A stretch of DNA of 64,000 nt, taken from assembly GCA_013397845.1 (NCBI GenBank), contig VZTG01001880.1, positions 1,325 to 65,324 of the forward strand, in the 5' to 3' direction. Positions 48,006-62,300 of the stretch are shown one piece after another (position 1 is the stretch's first letter; each line of letters opens with the position of its first letter). A program made the position numbers and the translations under genes. The notes under the pieces were generated by a model. It had not been told where the DNA came from. It saw only the letters and a list, made by a program, of their open reading frames with translations, and did no database searches. The stretch is from Melanocharis versteri (Eukaryota > Chordata > Aves > Passeriformes > Melanocharitidae).

Positions 48006-51000
48006 CCTAAGGTGGAAAATGTCAATTATTTAAATACTTGGAAAGCATTTACCGTATTCTTCACAGTATAAAACACTCTGAGGAGTTAGCAAGCAGAAAA
48101 TGTAGATACTTTCCTCTTACAATTCTTTGAGAGATTTAATGCTGGCAATTATAAGAATGCAAATGGGATTTCCAACTAAATTGTGTTTGTGACTAAGCAA
48201 TTTATTAGAAGTAACTTACTTAATTTGAGGATCAAAATACAGAGCTCACCGTATGATATGTGGTATACTGTGTCACTGGAGGCAAGAAGTGGGGAATAGA
48301 GCTTATTCAGATAGATTTATTTTTCTAATAAGATTTGAAGAGTTTTTTCTTTCTTTTACATGTAACAAAAGAGCAGCATTTCTTCTCAAGGCTTGATTTC
48401 AGAGAAGGATTTAAAATTGCATTAGAATTTTGTGTGGCCCTCAAAGGCATAATAGAAGAAAGATCACTCTCTTTGCTGCTCTATTTCTACATTACTGAGT
48501 TTATAGTTAATTGAATTGCTACTGCGTAGAGTGATGTTTATGCAGACTGCCTGTTTTCTGCTTTTTGAGTGGAAATTGATCATGAAAAATAGCTGGCTTA
48601 TAAAAAGCATAGATATAGGCTACTGCACTGCAGAAATTTGTGTCTACATCTTCTGTCCCTTGGGGTACACCTCATCCCTCTCTATGGCTGGAAATGTGTT
48701 GCTCTGTAGGGCTGGAAAATTGATGCCTGGGTAAAATGGTGGAAATGAGCAGCAAAAAGGGGCACAGCCTGCATTCCCCAAACCTGACCTCTTTGCACAC
48801 ATATGGCAATAAAACCTTGGGCACAAATATCCTGAGGGGCAGGAAGGGAGGTGAGTTTCCTGCTTGCAGCCCCGCCTGCTCTGCTGCCTTGGGCAGACAA
48901 GAGCCTTTCCAATGTCAGGCTGAGTCATGCACAGCAGGATAATTTTTTGAATGGTTTTAGTGACAGACAGCATTTTGGAGCTTCAATACCCTCACGGTAT
49001 TGTCCACAGCAATGAGCACCTTGGTGGTGAGCAGTTAAAGAAACTCCAGAAACACTCTTTCCTATCCTGCTGGAAGTGAAAGGAGGACAGAGACAGGACA
49101 GGGATGGCAAGAAGAAAAAGCGCTGGCATTTCTGCCAGTCCGCTGGGGTCTGCATGCCCAGGGAGGCCCTTGCATCACTCTGTATCCTCCTTGTACCTAG
49201 ATCATAGGTCCCCAGGCGCAGCCCCAGCACCTTCCTCCTGCCCCATCCCTCCAGCAGGATCTCAGCTTTCCCCCCCTATTTCCCCCACTCGGCCAGCACC
49301 AGGACCCTATGGTCTCACTCCTTTCCTTCCCAATTCAATTTAACCATGCTGAAACGTGGGACATTCTACCTCCACATTGCATGCCATCTTCCAATGATGG
49401 TGTTGCTGGGACCTGGATCCACACAAAAAGAGATTTATATGGGTGCAACGTCATCCAGGAGTTAAGGGAACCTGTGTATTCACATCCCATACTGGGATCC
49501 CTCATTACCACCCCGGCACAAGCAACCTGCAACCCTGTTTCCCTTTCCACCAGCTGGATCCCTCTTAGAAATTTTTCCTCCCTAGGGGCAAAGGTCTACA
49601 AGAACAGTGGGCAAGGAGACCCTAGAGGGGAGCCAAGCCACCATCACCCAGCTGGGAGAGAACAGTGTTAAGCCTTACATGGCGAGCCTGTGCACAGGGT
49701 CACGTGCAGAAGGGCTTTTCATGAGCTCTGGCAAATACCAGTAAAGAAAATACATTAATCCACCCTCTAAACACACTGGCAGTTCTGGCCCTGCTGCATG
49801 TTTGGACACTTCTGCTTGCCAGGGCAGCACTCTAATTTCTGCATGTTGCCTCCAGAAACAACCCGCATTTTGAACAGTCTTCAGTGGCGAGAGCCAAAGC
49901 TGGAGGAGACAAGGATAAGGGCACCACAGAGGGGATGCATTCAGTTGCTGGGAGGCAGCCATGAGCTCTCTACTGTGAAGTGGCTTTTACTGGCATCACC
50001 TATTTGCTCTGACACCTGATGCCCTACAAAGCATAAACAGAAAACTCATCAGGAAAATAGTCAGGAAAACAGACAGAAGACTGTTACTGGGTTTACATTT
50101 TCCAGGCCTGATTTGCAGTGAATAGTTGAGCTTTACTGCCAAGGTAAGAGGCACTGGGATCCAGAGTGAGACCTGGTATTCTTGGCAAACTGAATTGACA
50201 GTGGCAATGATAGCACATGGAAGCACTGGAAGTGGGCAGAGAGGGAAAGCATGCTGAAAAAGCCATTTGTATTTTTCTGAGAGCTCTGGTCCTCAGCTGT
50301 AAATTTCAACACTGAATTCTTCACTGCTCAGACTTTTGATCAACAAAGAGCACTCTCCTAAACAGACTATTTTATTCCTCATAAAAGAAGACTTATGGTG
50401 ATGAATCAGGTTTTATATGAGGTAGTAGAGCAATGAAATATATCCCACTTAACCCGGGAAGACTCTATCCCTACCTACACTGGATTCTAGATGAACAAAG
50501 TCCATATGCTGCACTTCTTAGAGACCCAGTTGTGTTCAGTCATGATACACTTCCATCTGCAATAACTGCAAGTTCTGCTCAAAAAACAATACCTAAAATT
50601 GATCTCCGTTGTGGCAGCATCTTGGTTTCTGAAAGCAGGCTGGAGAGATAAAAACATCACAGTCCACCTCCATAATGTGACAGCTTCTAAAGCTGGTTAC
50701 ACCTCTTCAGATCCAAAGGTCTGTGGACAGAATCAAGGCAAACTCCTCTTCAGTACCACCCTTGGCTTTTCCTGTTCCCAAATGCAATGGAGGCTTTTCC
50801 AGCCCCTGCATTTTCTGTTCACTTTATTTATGTTTCAACATAGCATTTGTGGCAACCTCTGTTCTAAATCAGGCATTGGGTATATTTGGCATAGGAGGTG
50901 TGGGTAGATTCAGCTGCATGGCAAAAATAATGAAGATTTCTTGATGCCCATGATAGCTCTGTGTTGTACTTCAAGTGCAAGTGCATCCTCCACCCGTTTT

Positions 51001-53885
51001 CTTTTTTTCCTGTAGAGATATATCTTGAAATATTTAAAGGAAAGTGATATCTGGGCATTGCTTCTTTCTGCTACAGTCCAAGATCTATAAGTAAATGCAT
51101 CAGACTTGTTGGTCCTAATGAGTATTGTCTGCATGTCCACAGTTAATGCAGTACATGCTCTCAGAGTAAAATGCTGCACAGTAAAATGTTCTCAGAGTGT
51201 ACAAACACTGAACAGAGAGTAGCAACTTCTGAATTTGCTCAAATGCCTTATTAGATTCTCCTTCCAAGCCAAAGTTCACTTTTCCTTATGTCTTTGGATA
51301 ACTGTAGAGGCTGGCAAGGTCGAAAGTTTCCAAAAGTGACCACCTAGAGCTTTAAAAAAAACCCCAACAATTAAAATCCATGACAGTATAAATGATCACT
51401 GTTCAATTAGAAAGACTCAAGCTCTCCACATATCAGTCACAGAAAAAGGGTCCCTTTCCCATTCCCCACTATGAACATTCATCCTTGGAGCCTGTGGGCC
51501 TGCTCAGTTGGGATAGGAATAGCAGGCTCCCAGGGCCCTATTCCCCTGCTATATGCTGCAGAAGACCCAGGGTAGGGGGTTTATCAGCTCTCTCTTGAAC
51601 ATTGCCCCAGCAAGCCTAAAAAGGCTGATTTTGTCATCTTTTGTCACTTTTTTTCCATCTGAGGCACACAAATGAATGGAGACTTGGGACTTACTGACAG
51701 AGCCCAACTTCTCTACAGTGTCAGGAAACATGGCCTTTGCCATCTTCTCTAAGAAACACACAGTGGTTCATATTTGCACACTGTAAGTTTGGTATACATC
51801 CATTTAACCAAGCATGCCAACATTATGTATTCATTTGGCCCATGAGGTCTCCTCATTCATAAAAAAGTAAAAACACAGCCCTGGCTACCCAATTGCTCTA
51901 ATTATTTTAAGAAGTTTCTGATGCTGGCATGGGTTGCAGCACACATAATTCAGCCTCCCTACCTTTCTCAAAAACTAGACAAACACATCAGTGTATTTTA
52001 TATAAGCCTTACAGGACTTTGGTTATTTTATTTACCTGAGGCCCATTTCAATATAAGTGTTTTAAGCAGCTAAAGCCAAACAATATTAACCATCTAGTTG
52101 CCTTGCCATCCCAATTATACTTTTAACTTCCCACTCTGTTCTCTCTGACTTGTTTTTTTCAGGTATAAATGGTTTTCAAGAACAATTTGCTTTTAAGTGT
52201 AGTAATGCGTAAGTTAAGATTTTATTTCACAGAGTTTGAGAAATGTGGAAAAACTGCAGAATTTGAACTCCACTGCCACTTGTTCGGAGTTAACTCTAAC
52301 ATGTGCAACTATGCTCTCTTTGAACAGAGCCAGCACCGCCAGGCTGTGCGTGACATCTTGGGGTGTTGTAATATTCTGCTCTCTGGTTCCTGTGGTAGTA
52401 TTTGGTTGAAAAGGCTCAAGGGTAATTGCTTGAGATCAGAAAACTTTTTCCTTTCCGTTTAAGCACCTGGATGGAATTAGGTGTGACATAGCTACATGTT
52501 GTCTTGCAGAAATCATTTAATTTGTCTGTTTTCTGTCTTTGTATGCAGAGTCAGGACTGCCTTACTAAACCCACAGTGATCAGCTGAAAAGATACATTCA
52601 GCACTTTCTGTGTAATGATCACAAGCCAGTTAGTTCAGTCTTGGGTCTTACATATTTCCTACTCATAACCTCGAGAGCAAATGATTTAATGGTTTTAGAA
52701 GAGTGGCCACAGCCTCATGCCAGAAAAACAGTGTGCGCCTTGGGTCCCACAAGTGGGACAAAGATTTGGTATGTGAGAGACTCTCTACTTTCCAGCGGGA
52801 AAAATTTCCCAAAGTTTAGATTTCTCTAAAAATTGTGCAGGCATATCTTGTTTTATAGCATACCTGAAGAGTATTTTCTTTGCCGATGCCTACAGCAGTG
52901 AGGCCAGAGATTCCTCCTGAGTGCTGGGGAGAGGAACACAATGGGTTGGGCTACAGCACACCCCTCTTCCACAGGATCTATATGCCTATCAACCCTTTGC
53001 ACAGACCTCTTGGAAGCAATTTATGGCCTTTGAAATCACCATCCCCTGCTCTCATTTAGATTTTGACCTACTCTGTGAACCTAAAACACAGTAAAATCTT
53101 TCTCTCTTCCTCTTTCGACAAAAGTTTGCCCTATTCGTGTAAATCACTGCAGAAAGGCCAGCTACGATCAAAAGATTATGAACCAAGTCATCAGGGGCCA
53201 TACCAGTTGGTGAGCATCAAACCCAGAACATGGGAGTTTATTTGCATCTCAGAACAGGAGAGGTTTCCCCTATTTCATTTACCTGTGAATGACTGCATGC
53301 AAAGAGAAGGAAGCATGAGGAATCTTACATTTTTCTGTAGGCTGAAATATAAGTCTACTAGTTGTGTTATTAAAAAATGCTCTGTTAAAAATTGTTGAAG
53401 TAAGATTTAATGAGGATTAGATTAAGTGCAGTGAGCTTCCCTTCAGTGCAGTCAGATTTTCAGCTGCTACCCACCATGGTCTTCACCCAGCTGTTACGCA
53501 AAGCAATGTTTTTTAAACAAACATTGTGTACCTTGAAAATTCTGCACGACAGATGATTTCAAAATGAAGATTTATTTAAATGTCTAGTCTTCCAGGTTGC
53601 TGCTACCTCTGTTTGAAAAGACCAAACTTCCTTACTGAGTCTTGGCCAGATTATCTCCACTGTCAATGCTAACACTGCTTACATACATCATATCTCTCTT
53701 TCTGCTGTTTTATCTTCCAGAGTGGAGGTAATATCTGAGTAGGCCACTAAATTTTTTTTCAAAAAGTTAAGAACCTTCTCTCTTTGACTCTCTGGTCTTA
53801 TTCACTGGCTGCTTCAGGGGACAGATTAGAGGTCTGCACTCTTTTGCTTTCAGGCTTTGTTTCAATGGATCGTGCTAAATCCTGC

Positions 53886-53910
53886 TTTAATTAATATGCA
53901 AATGAAAATA
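53886..53910. promoter_or_regulatory. POU octamer next to TTAATTAAT
   Basis: TTTAATTAAT is followed directly by a perfect octamer ATGCAAAT at 53896-53903 and then GAAAATACAG. A homeodomain palindrome touching an octamer could be a POU-factor site. Chance is possible in AT-rich DNA. Confidence 0.25.
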
Positions 53911-56705
53911 CAGTATAGTAAAACTTAAAAACTACTACCACAAACACTACTAAGAGTTAGCAGAAAACTCAGGTGGAGGCCTCAGACTAGAAGCAATGGT
54001 GGGAGACATGAACACATACAGATATGGAGCATTTGTCTCTCCCCTAGACAATCGTGTTCAATACCTATTGTCTTCAAATTAGCTGCTTCCTGACTGCACA
54101 GCCATCACTTTTGCAAACAAGTCTTTCCCTGTGGCAAATCCCAGCACCAAAGTAGAGCCATTCAATGTGGTCTACCTCTTATTTCTGCTCTTTGTGTTGC
54201 CAGCTCTTGGGTGGCTGGAAATTGCCTCTGTCAGGAAAGAGCACAGGCGACGGCACTCAGAAATGTTGTGATAAAAAGAGACAGTCAGTGCCCTCCTCAG
54301 TGTTTTGTTTTGATACTCTTCAGTTCTCCATTACAAATGATAATGAGAGGCTGAATACCCTGAATAATAACAAACCAGATAGTTTTCTTTTTTTGCCCAC
54401 TCAGTGTTTCTGCTCCACAGTTCCTAGGATGCTTATTTCCAGGATGCCAGGTTAGCTCTCAGGCAGCAATGCAGAAATGTGCCACCCAGCTGGCAGCATT
54501 CTTGACCCCGAGCCAGGAGTGGAGCCAGCAAGGCTGGGAGAGTAAGGTGGGTGCAGAGTTGACAGGGCTGCACCATTGCTGTGTCTCTGGAACCAACGAA
54601 GCTGTGTTCTCACACCACTGCACTCGAGCGAAGTCCTGCCAGGTCCACCCTGGCTCTTTGCCCGTGGTACAATTTATGCACAAATAAGATAATTCATCCA
54701 TGAAAAATGAAAAGTGGATCTATCAGCTGTTTCTTTTGTAAAACTGCCACCCTGCAGCAACAACAATGAAACATGACCTTGGTGTAGACGCTGTTGCTCT
54801 TGCTTTGACGCCTTGTCGACAATGTTCCACATGCCAACAGCTACAACCCTCAGTGAGCTGACGTGGGTACCAGAAGCTGAACCTCAGGAGGACTTTTTGC
54901 CTGCATCAGTCTTCCCAATCATCTGCTGTGCCTGCATCTCAGTTCCATCGCTCAACACCAGTCCAGCTAGTTTGATGCAGTCCTGTTGTGTGCTCTGCGG
55001 GTGCAGCCTGAGCCTTTGCCGCCCAACCATGGTTTGGCTTGCCAGAAGCTCAGTCTTCAGTACTCTCACTTGTTTGAGATCAAGATTCTTTGGTAACCCA
55101 CTGACCTGAGACTGTAAAGCAATACAGGCAACTCAACATCTACATAGATTCCCATGGTTTTCTGAAAATAAGCTGCTTGAATGGAAGGTAAGTGACTAAA
55201 GACCAGTGAAGACCTGTGCCCAAAGATTTTTGAGTATATCTATCAGCATCTGCAGGTAAGGAGTTGTCGTGGGGACTTCAGCCTTTCATCAGCACTGGGA
55301 AATGACATGTAGCCACTCAGCTACAAAACCACAGTATTTAGATATTTGTCTCCTAGTATCTATATACCTCTAAACTTGTAGTCCAAAGGTCTCGGTCCTA
55401 TTGTCCCTCATTATCTGAATAATTAAACCTCACAAAGCCTTATGTAAAGGGTGATGATATTCTGAAATTGTTAACTCGAATTAGCAAGGGTTGGGGGGTG
55501 GTGTTTCAGTTTTTTTCAGTAGATCTTCTAGGTAGAACTGTTAACAGATTTGCTGTCTGAAGAGGCTTTCTGCCAGTCTACCGCATCCTGCCTTGCATGG
55601 ACTCACCATGGCAAGCCAGAGCTCCTGTATTAAGAGAATCAAATGAATTATGGATCATTATATCTTAGTAACACAGTTGGATCTTGTTGATAAACTTTTG
55701 ATATTGTACTATTCATTAATATGCTGAGCTGTTACACAGTTTCTGCAGGTACTGGAGTAGACATTTACAAGTATCAGGTAATCACTTTCCTGTTGAACTA
55801 AACACATGTAGGGGATTGTTAAATCAGGAACTGTATGTCTTTCTAATGTGTGTTTTGAAGTCAGTCTCCTGTATTTATACTAGATCTTTTTTTCATCAGT
55901 AATGATCTTAGATAAAACAGTTTATGTTCACCCATGGATGTTATCTATACACTTCTGAATACCTAGATGGAATTGCAAATTATAGTTTACATTCTAGTAT
56001 GCTGGAATATGATACCAGCACTTTCTGTGATAATCTCGTAAATGCTATGATCTTGATTATCTCAATATATTTTTCTTCTTAAAGTTACTCAAGAATTTTA
56101 GGACATCTGCATACAGATACTTAAAGAAATTAGTCATTTGGTATATCTCATTTGGCCAGGTCACACTTAACGAGTACCAGTTTATTAGCCTTTGTGAGCA
56201 TTTTATTTAATTCTCACATCCAACTTCATCCGAAAGAACCCTCGTGCCATACTTCTACTTCTCTGTGCCCAGACTCGCAGAGTTATTCCGTCACTAATCC
56301 TCTGACTTCAGGGAAACTGCTGGGAGAATATGATGCTATTCACATAAGTAAAGGCATCACAGTCTGTCTCTTCAAATGACATTTTTTCTCTTTAAACCTG
56401 ATCTGCATCTAACTAATCTGGTAGCTATAATCTTTAGAGCTGTGTGGTTTACTCTCATCTAGTAGTTCTAGTCATTTCGCTACAGCGCTGAACTGCACAG
56501 GGAGACTGAAAAAAAATGAGCCACAACATCAGTTGAGTAAAGCTTCCCTTCCCAAAAGAGAAAAACTTGACAAATCTGACAGGCTAGTGTAAAAGGAGCA
56601 TAGAAATCCCTACCAAAAATATGTGGGAGGGAACGTATATTTAAAACAGGACCGCCTAATTCGGCTGCTAAATCAGTGTAAGGAGCTCTGCACGTCTGTG
56701 TGTGC

Positions 56706-56786
56706 GGGAGGGAGAGGGAAAGACAGAGAGAGAGAGACACAGAGAGGGAGAGAGGAGCAGAGGGAGGGAGGGGGGGAGAGAGAGAG
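56706..56786. repeat. GA-rich low-complexity tract
   Basis: Some 80 bases on the plus strand are nearly all G and A (GGGAGGGAGAGGG, GACAGAGAGAGAGAGAC, GGAGGGAGGGGGGGAGAGAG), with few C interruptions. It is a purine-rich microsatellite-like tract. It precedes a segment that ends in a splice-donor-like CAAGGTAATT at about 56995-57004, so a 5'UTR exon nearby is conceivable but unproven. Confidence 0.85.
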
Positions 56787-59077
56787 CAATGTGCCTTTCA
56801 CAGAGCTGGGAGCTTGATGGGAATGTTTGATTAGCTCCTCTCTGAAAGAAAAAAGGTGTCCAGGCCTCCCTCTGCTGCCTGCCTCTCCTTCTGTAGAATA
56901 ATGTTGGCTGGAGTTTGGGGTACAGAAAAGCTTGGAAAAAAACCCACTTTCATACTGTGTGGAGAAAAGGAATAAAAAGTTGCACACCTCAAGCAAGGTA
57001 ATTCTGATGTTGTTTCTCTGCTATATTTATTTAGGGGGGAGAGGGGAAAGTCGTGGTTTTTGCCTGTTGATAATAGTTAAATATTTTCACTGCTGAGAAA
57101 CTGTAGGGACATAATGTTTTATTTAGCATTCCAGCTGTGTGCTTAGGATCAAAGACCGAAGAAGATGAAGACATAAATGTAGAATGAAACTGTACTTTAC
57201 TCATACACAGTTCATAAAGTATTTATGAAAGCATTAAGCCCCTACTGTTAAAGTGGACGCATATACTCACTGCCTGAACAGCAAGGGCTTAACTATGTGA
57301 TAAAGAATGGTGTATATAAGCCACACACCAACAGACATTTATTCAAGCCTTCTGTTCAAATAGTTTGTGATAGACAATGCAACTTGTTCCTCAGTTTAAA
57401 ACTGTTTTGCTTTCAAGACTATTTCACAAAGTCTTTTTGATCAATAGGAAGGTGTGTGTTGTATCATTTATAAACACTACCTGACACTGGGGAGCACTAA
57501 TCTCCAAGACATAGAATGGAAAATGGTATTATTCCAGTGATGTGTCTTTCTGTGGTGTGAGCTCCCTTGGTAATGGATAGATATGGGTGTATGAACAGTA
57601 CAGTAGCCTAGGCTCTATACATCCTTTTGTGCTGAGTGCTTGTTTTGGTGGTGAGGCTCCAAAAATGAATAGCATTGTCAAGCCTGCCACAGCCGCTCAG
57701 CTCTCTGCAGAGAGATTAGAGTCTTGATAAATCTCTTCAAAATGTGATTTCTCTCCGACTAGTACAAACGTGAACCAAATGCCCCAAGCTAAATATCAAC
57801 TCTAGTTAATATTTTGTTCCTAGAGTTTATGGGAGCTACACCACATTCAGAGCAAAAAGCAAAATTGCAGGTTACAGAGGCAAGTCCTCCTTAGAGCACA
57901 CTGCTTTTTCTCTAACCTCTCTAAAATTTAAACAAAACATCAAAACAAGAAAACACACACAGACAAAAATTTGTTTTGATGGCTTTTAAAATACATTTTA
58001 CTGAGAAAAGCCATGGAGTTGTATATGTTTATAGCTTGTGTCTTCCTATATACATCCTGAAGTTAAAAAGACTTTGCATTTGTCTACACTCAAAGAAAAT
58101 CTATGTTTTTCTGTGTTATCATCTTCTTCAGACTTTCCTCAGTTCATCACTTGAATGACAGTCATGGCTGTAAGACTGATCTCTTTCAGAGATGCAAAGA
58201 GAACTCAAGCAAAAATAACTGCATTACAAACACATTAATTTTCAAACATTAATTTAGTATCTTATATTAAATAGATTTATTTTGCTTGCATGTTTTATCT
58301 AATCCTTTGAGTTGCTGGGGTTGTTCTCACTGGGATGACAAAAAAGACTTCCTGTCTTTTAGCTATTCAAGAAATAAGAAGTAATTTTTTAAGAAACTTT
58401 GAACTTAGTGCCAATACTGTGTTTCCACGTATAGTAGTAATGTGAGGTTCTTAACTTGGTCTTTAATTGTTCCTACCTTTACTTAATGTAAGACACTTTC
58501 CCTAGTGGTATAATTACAGCACTTACCACTGACTGCTTGAACCAAGCAGTTTTACTAGCTACACCAGGTTTTCTCACACTTGGAATGCAGGAAAGATATC
58601 CCACGTGGATTCTCTTTTGTCTAATAAGGATGAGATCCTACATAAGCCTTTCCTTTAGAGGAGGCATTAACAAGGTGTTCCCTTTTCACCCAGTCACTGA
58701 CTTTCACAGAAGTAGTAGGAAATTAATTTTTACACTCCTTTTTGTCAAAATTAATTGGTGTATTTCCAAAAGGGAACTGCCTGAGCCACAGTGTGAACAC
58801 ATAAGCTGGGAAAACAGGCTAATTACTTCATGTGAAACGTCAGAATTATTTATTATTTCTGGCCATCGCTTCTTAGAAAACATTCCTAAAAATAAACGTG
58901 GAGTTTATGTAACAATGACATCAAAAACTTGTCTGTATCTGGTCTGCCTGGAGAATTTTGAGCTTTTTCCTTTTCACCTCTGAGCCACAAATAAAGCTCT
59001 AGTCAGAAAATATTGCAAACCTAAGGCTCAGAGCATGCATGTACAAGTCCCCTGTTTTACAAAAAGTCTCCTAAATC

Positions 59078-59335
59078 ACAAAACCATAGATTGATTTGGG
59101 TTGGAAGGAATCTTAAAGACCATCTAACCATTCCAACTCCCCTGCCATGAGCAGGGATAACTTTCACTAGACCAGGTTGCTCAAAGCCATATCCAATCTG
59201 GCCTTGAACACTTCATGTGATATCCGCAACTTCTCCAGGCAACCTGTGGCAGTGCCTCACCAATCTCACAGTGAAGAATTTCTTCCTAATGTCTAATCTA
59301 AACCTACTCTTTTTCAGTTTAAGTGTTGATAGGTA
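59078..59335 (-). repeat. CR1 retrotransposon, 5'-truncated
   Basis: The plus-strand reading shows the reversed CR1 3' part: CCATAGATTGATTTGGGTTG, GGAATCTTAAAGACCATCTA, CCCCTGCCATGAGCAGGGA, CACTAGACCAGGTTGCTC, GAATTTCTTCCTAATGTCTA and TTTTTCAGTTTAAG. It is about 255 bases and more diverged than the copy at 35.4 kb. There is no coding content. Confidence 0.9.
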
Positions 59336-62300
59336 AGTCATTTAAGGCACCTGGATGAAATGAGCAAGAAAAAGTGACAGCTCAGTTTACTACCTGCAAC
59401 TACAACTGTATTCCTGAAAAAAAAGTGCTGCGGCACTTGTAGCCATGAACTGTCCGTACTGTCGGACTGGCATGGGCAGGGACCAGAGCAGCAAAGTCTG
59501 TGTTGGCCCATTGCAATTGGCTGGGGTGGCAGTGTTTTTTCTGGATGAATAATGAAAAACAAAAGTCTGGAATTTCCTGGCAGTCCTGGGGGGATGTTCC
59601 GGCCCCCTGATGCTCTTGGGTACACACCAGGACTCCTCTAGCCTGCTGCAGCATCAGCTGAGGTTTAGACTTCTCATTCAGGGCTCAGGAAGCGGACACT
59701 GAACATATAATATGTCCTTCCTTCTGAAAACCTGTCCATCATACAAGTCTCGTTAATCTGTGCTGAAAAACAGAAACACAGAACCGCACAACTGACGGTT
59801 TGGGGTTTGATTTTTTTTAAATAAAAGAAAAATAATAATCGTAGCATGTATTGTGCAAAAAGCAAGGGAGGATGCAGCTACAGCAGTCACGGGTCTGCCC
59901 TCTGCACCTTTCTCCTGTGGAGCAGATTTTTAAATCCAGAGTCGGAGAGAGAAATAGGTGCTTAACACCTACTTAGAGCACTTCAATTCCTCTTTTGAAC
60001 TTGCCGGGGCACAAGGAGCCTCCTTGTCCCAGCGCTGCCTGGGGAGCCTGTGCTAGAGCTCAGCTGGGACCTGGGACAATGCAGCCCCTGTTCTGGGCCC
60101 GGCTGTCGCACAGAGACTATAATGATCTCTCTTCTAATGACCAGCCAGGCAAGATAACAGTTTTCATGCTATGTTTAGAAAACAATGTCTTACTACAAAT
60201 TGACGGTTCATTCGTCTGTAAAAGAGCCTCTCTAACAGTCCTAAAGCAGCTGCCACTCTTTTGCATCCCAGTTCCTTTATTTGCTGCACATTTCCCTCTT
60301 GGAAAACCTGAGTAAATGCTGCACAGGCAGCACAGCTTCCCGCTGCCACACAAGAGGCTCAGAAAGGCGCGGGAATCGGAAAATCTGTAGCTGTTTAGAT
60401 TGTATCTCCGTCAGTAAATTAAACTCCGACTGTCTGTCTTGCCAGAGCCTGCATCGCCCTTGTGAACTCTCTAAGCCCCCAACCCAAAGGGCTGCAGGCA
60501 GCGCTGAAACTGCCTTGTGCTGACTCCAGATAATGCCCTGCGGAAAGAAAGCTGATGCAAAAAGAGGGATGTGAAGGGGCTTGTTGCAGAAAAAACGGGA
60601 GCATGCATTACTGATGAACTTTTCTTCCAGCGCTGTGGCCCACAGGCAAGTCAGGATCTACTGAAATGCTGTAGGCTCCAAAGGTATCTACGGGGAAGCG
60701 GTACTGCCCAGCTGCGATTGCAGCTTGGGTGGGTACAGCTGTCCCTGGCAAACACCGGGAGGGGCCAGGTCTGGGCAGTCCCGGCAGCAAGGCACTCATG
60801 GGCTAGCTACCCAAGTGTTTGCTCTGGGCTCTGCAAACATTCTGCACCTGACTCTGTGCTGGGGCAGCTCTACGTTTAGCGGTGTCTAAGGGCTGCCACC
60901 ACATCCTCTGCAGGTGCCCTACCAGCAGAGAACAGAGCCCGTTCCCTCTTTCTGCAGCCAGCTCACCCTCGTCTCTCCTGCCATTTTCTCTGTTATCCTC
61001 TGCAGCAGGACATGGCTGGGTTGTCTTGGGCTGCCTTTCCTCTTTGGGCTCATTTTTCAGTGGCTGAGGCCTGGAAAAAAAAAAAAAAACAACAGAAAGT
61101 GTTGATCAGAAAGAAAATTTCCCAACGGCTTGGAAGCATCAACATTTCTCATGAAAAAGCATTTTAATTAAAAAAAATATATAACACCATCTGCAGCTTT
61201 TTCCTTCCCTTTTCAAGCAGAACACCCAAATCTAGTTCATATCCCAAACTGGAAACACATTCACATTCAGGAGAGTATTTATAACCATCTCTGGTTCATT
61301 CAAATTATCTAGGTTTAAGCAGTTCTTAACATCAGTCTTGCTGTAGTGGCTGAACTGACTTTCTAGCACCCACAAAGTCCATCCCCCCTTTGCTTTATCT
61401 CCAGGACTTCAGAGTGCATTAAGAGGTCAGTGGCACATTAAGAACACAATCTGTGTCAGTTTTCCTTTATGTCTCCTTCTACAGAACATCCCATAGACGC
61501 AGATATAAAAAATACATTCAACTTGCATTTGCAAACTGTTACTCAGCCTATCACCTTATAAAATATCTTTGTAAATGTAACACATGTAACACAGCAGCCA
61601 ACAGTCCTTCAGCTGGCAGCTTGTTTCATATGAAAAAAAGCGCGTAATTGCCAAGTGACAGTTACACATGCGCCAAAATTTTGGGGAAAATTCTGAATGT
61701 TCTTGTGTAGCTTCATGCAGTCCTTTAATGTCCCCACCAGGATGATCTGGGGATTTCCAACACCTTCAGGCTTGTACACAAAACTGTGGAAATTTTTAGC
61801 TCTCAAAAATCACTCGTTTACAGGGAAGTTTGGACACGGCCATGTCTGTGCCTCTCGATCTCCCTGCCAGGTTCCTTTAGGGACTCAGAAGGCTCCATTC
61901 TTTTTTGTTTCCCCCAAAATAAATCGTTTACCCTTCAGCCCATAGAACAGGGGTGAGACATAGAGGAAAGCTGGCAGCAGGGCTGTGTATTCTGGCTGTG
62001 GACAACTGCACTGAGTCAGAGCTACAAAAGGGTAAGGGCTCCCTGACTACAGGGGTATTTTCACAGCTGCCAGCCGGCTGAGGATGATGGGAGCCCGTCC
62101 TTCTCTCCTCTCTTGCAATGCATCTTCAGCACTTGAGAATTTTGTTCTTCTGGGCTTGCTTGAAGAAGTTTTAGGACATGAAGCATAGGAAGAAAGAGGC
62201 TGTTTGGAAGTAAGGCTACATGGAAAGGAGTGTCCCGATGAGGGAAGTGAGAGGTTAGACAAGTTCAGAGTAGGTTTAAGCAGTTCTTAACAACTGCTTA

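Larger units (their letters stand above)
48006..59077. other. Intergenic sequence, no gene seen
   Basis: About 11 kb without a supportable exon or RNA gene. An open frame at 52169-52462 follows acceptor-like sequence but has no donor in frame and no recognised domain. Two perfect POU octamers (ATGCAAAT at 48157 and 53896) and a GA-rich tract at 56706 are the only notable local signals. Confidence 0.45.

Noticed and set aside
52169..52462. 97-codon frame after an acceptor-like sequence
   Set aside because: No donor or domain was recognised, and the composition is like the surrounding DNA.
58537..58983. 148-codon open frame
   Set aside because: It starts in plain AT-rich sequence with no promoter, splice or domain evidence. 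At this window size a chance frame of this length is not surprising.
60000..61050. Moderately GC-rich block considered as a second CpG island
   Set aside because: GC is raised but CG dinucleotides are sparse compared with 2130-2620, and no exon is visible.
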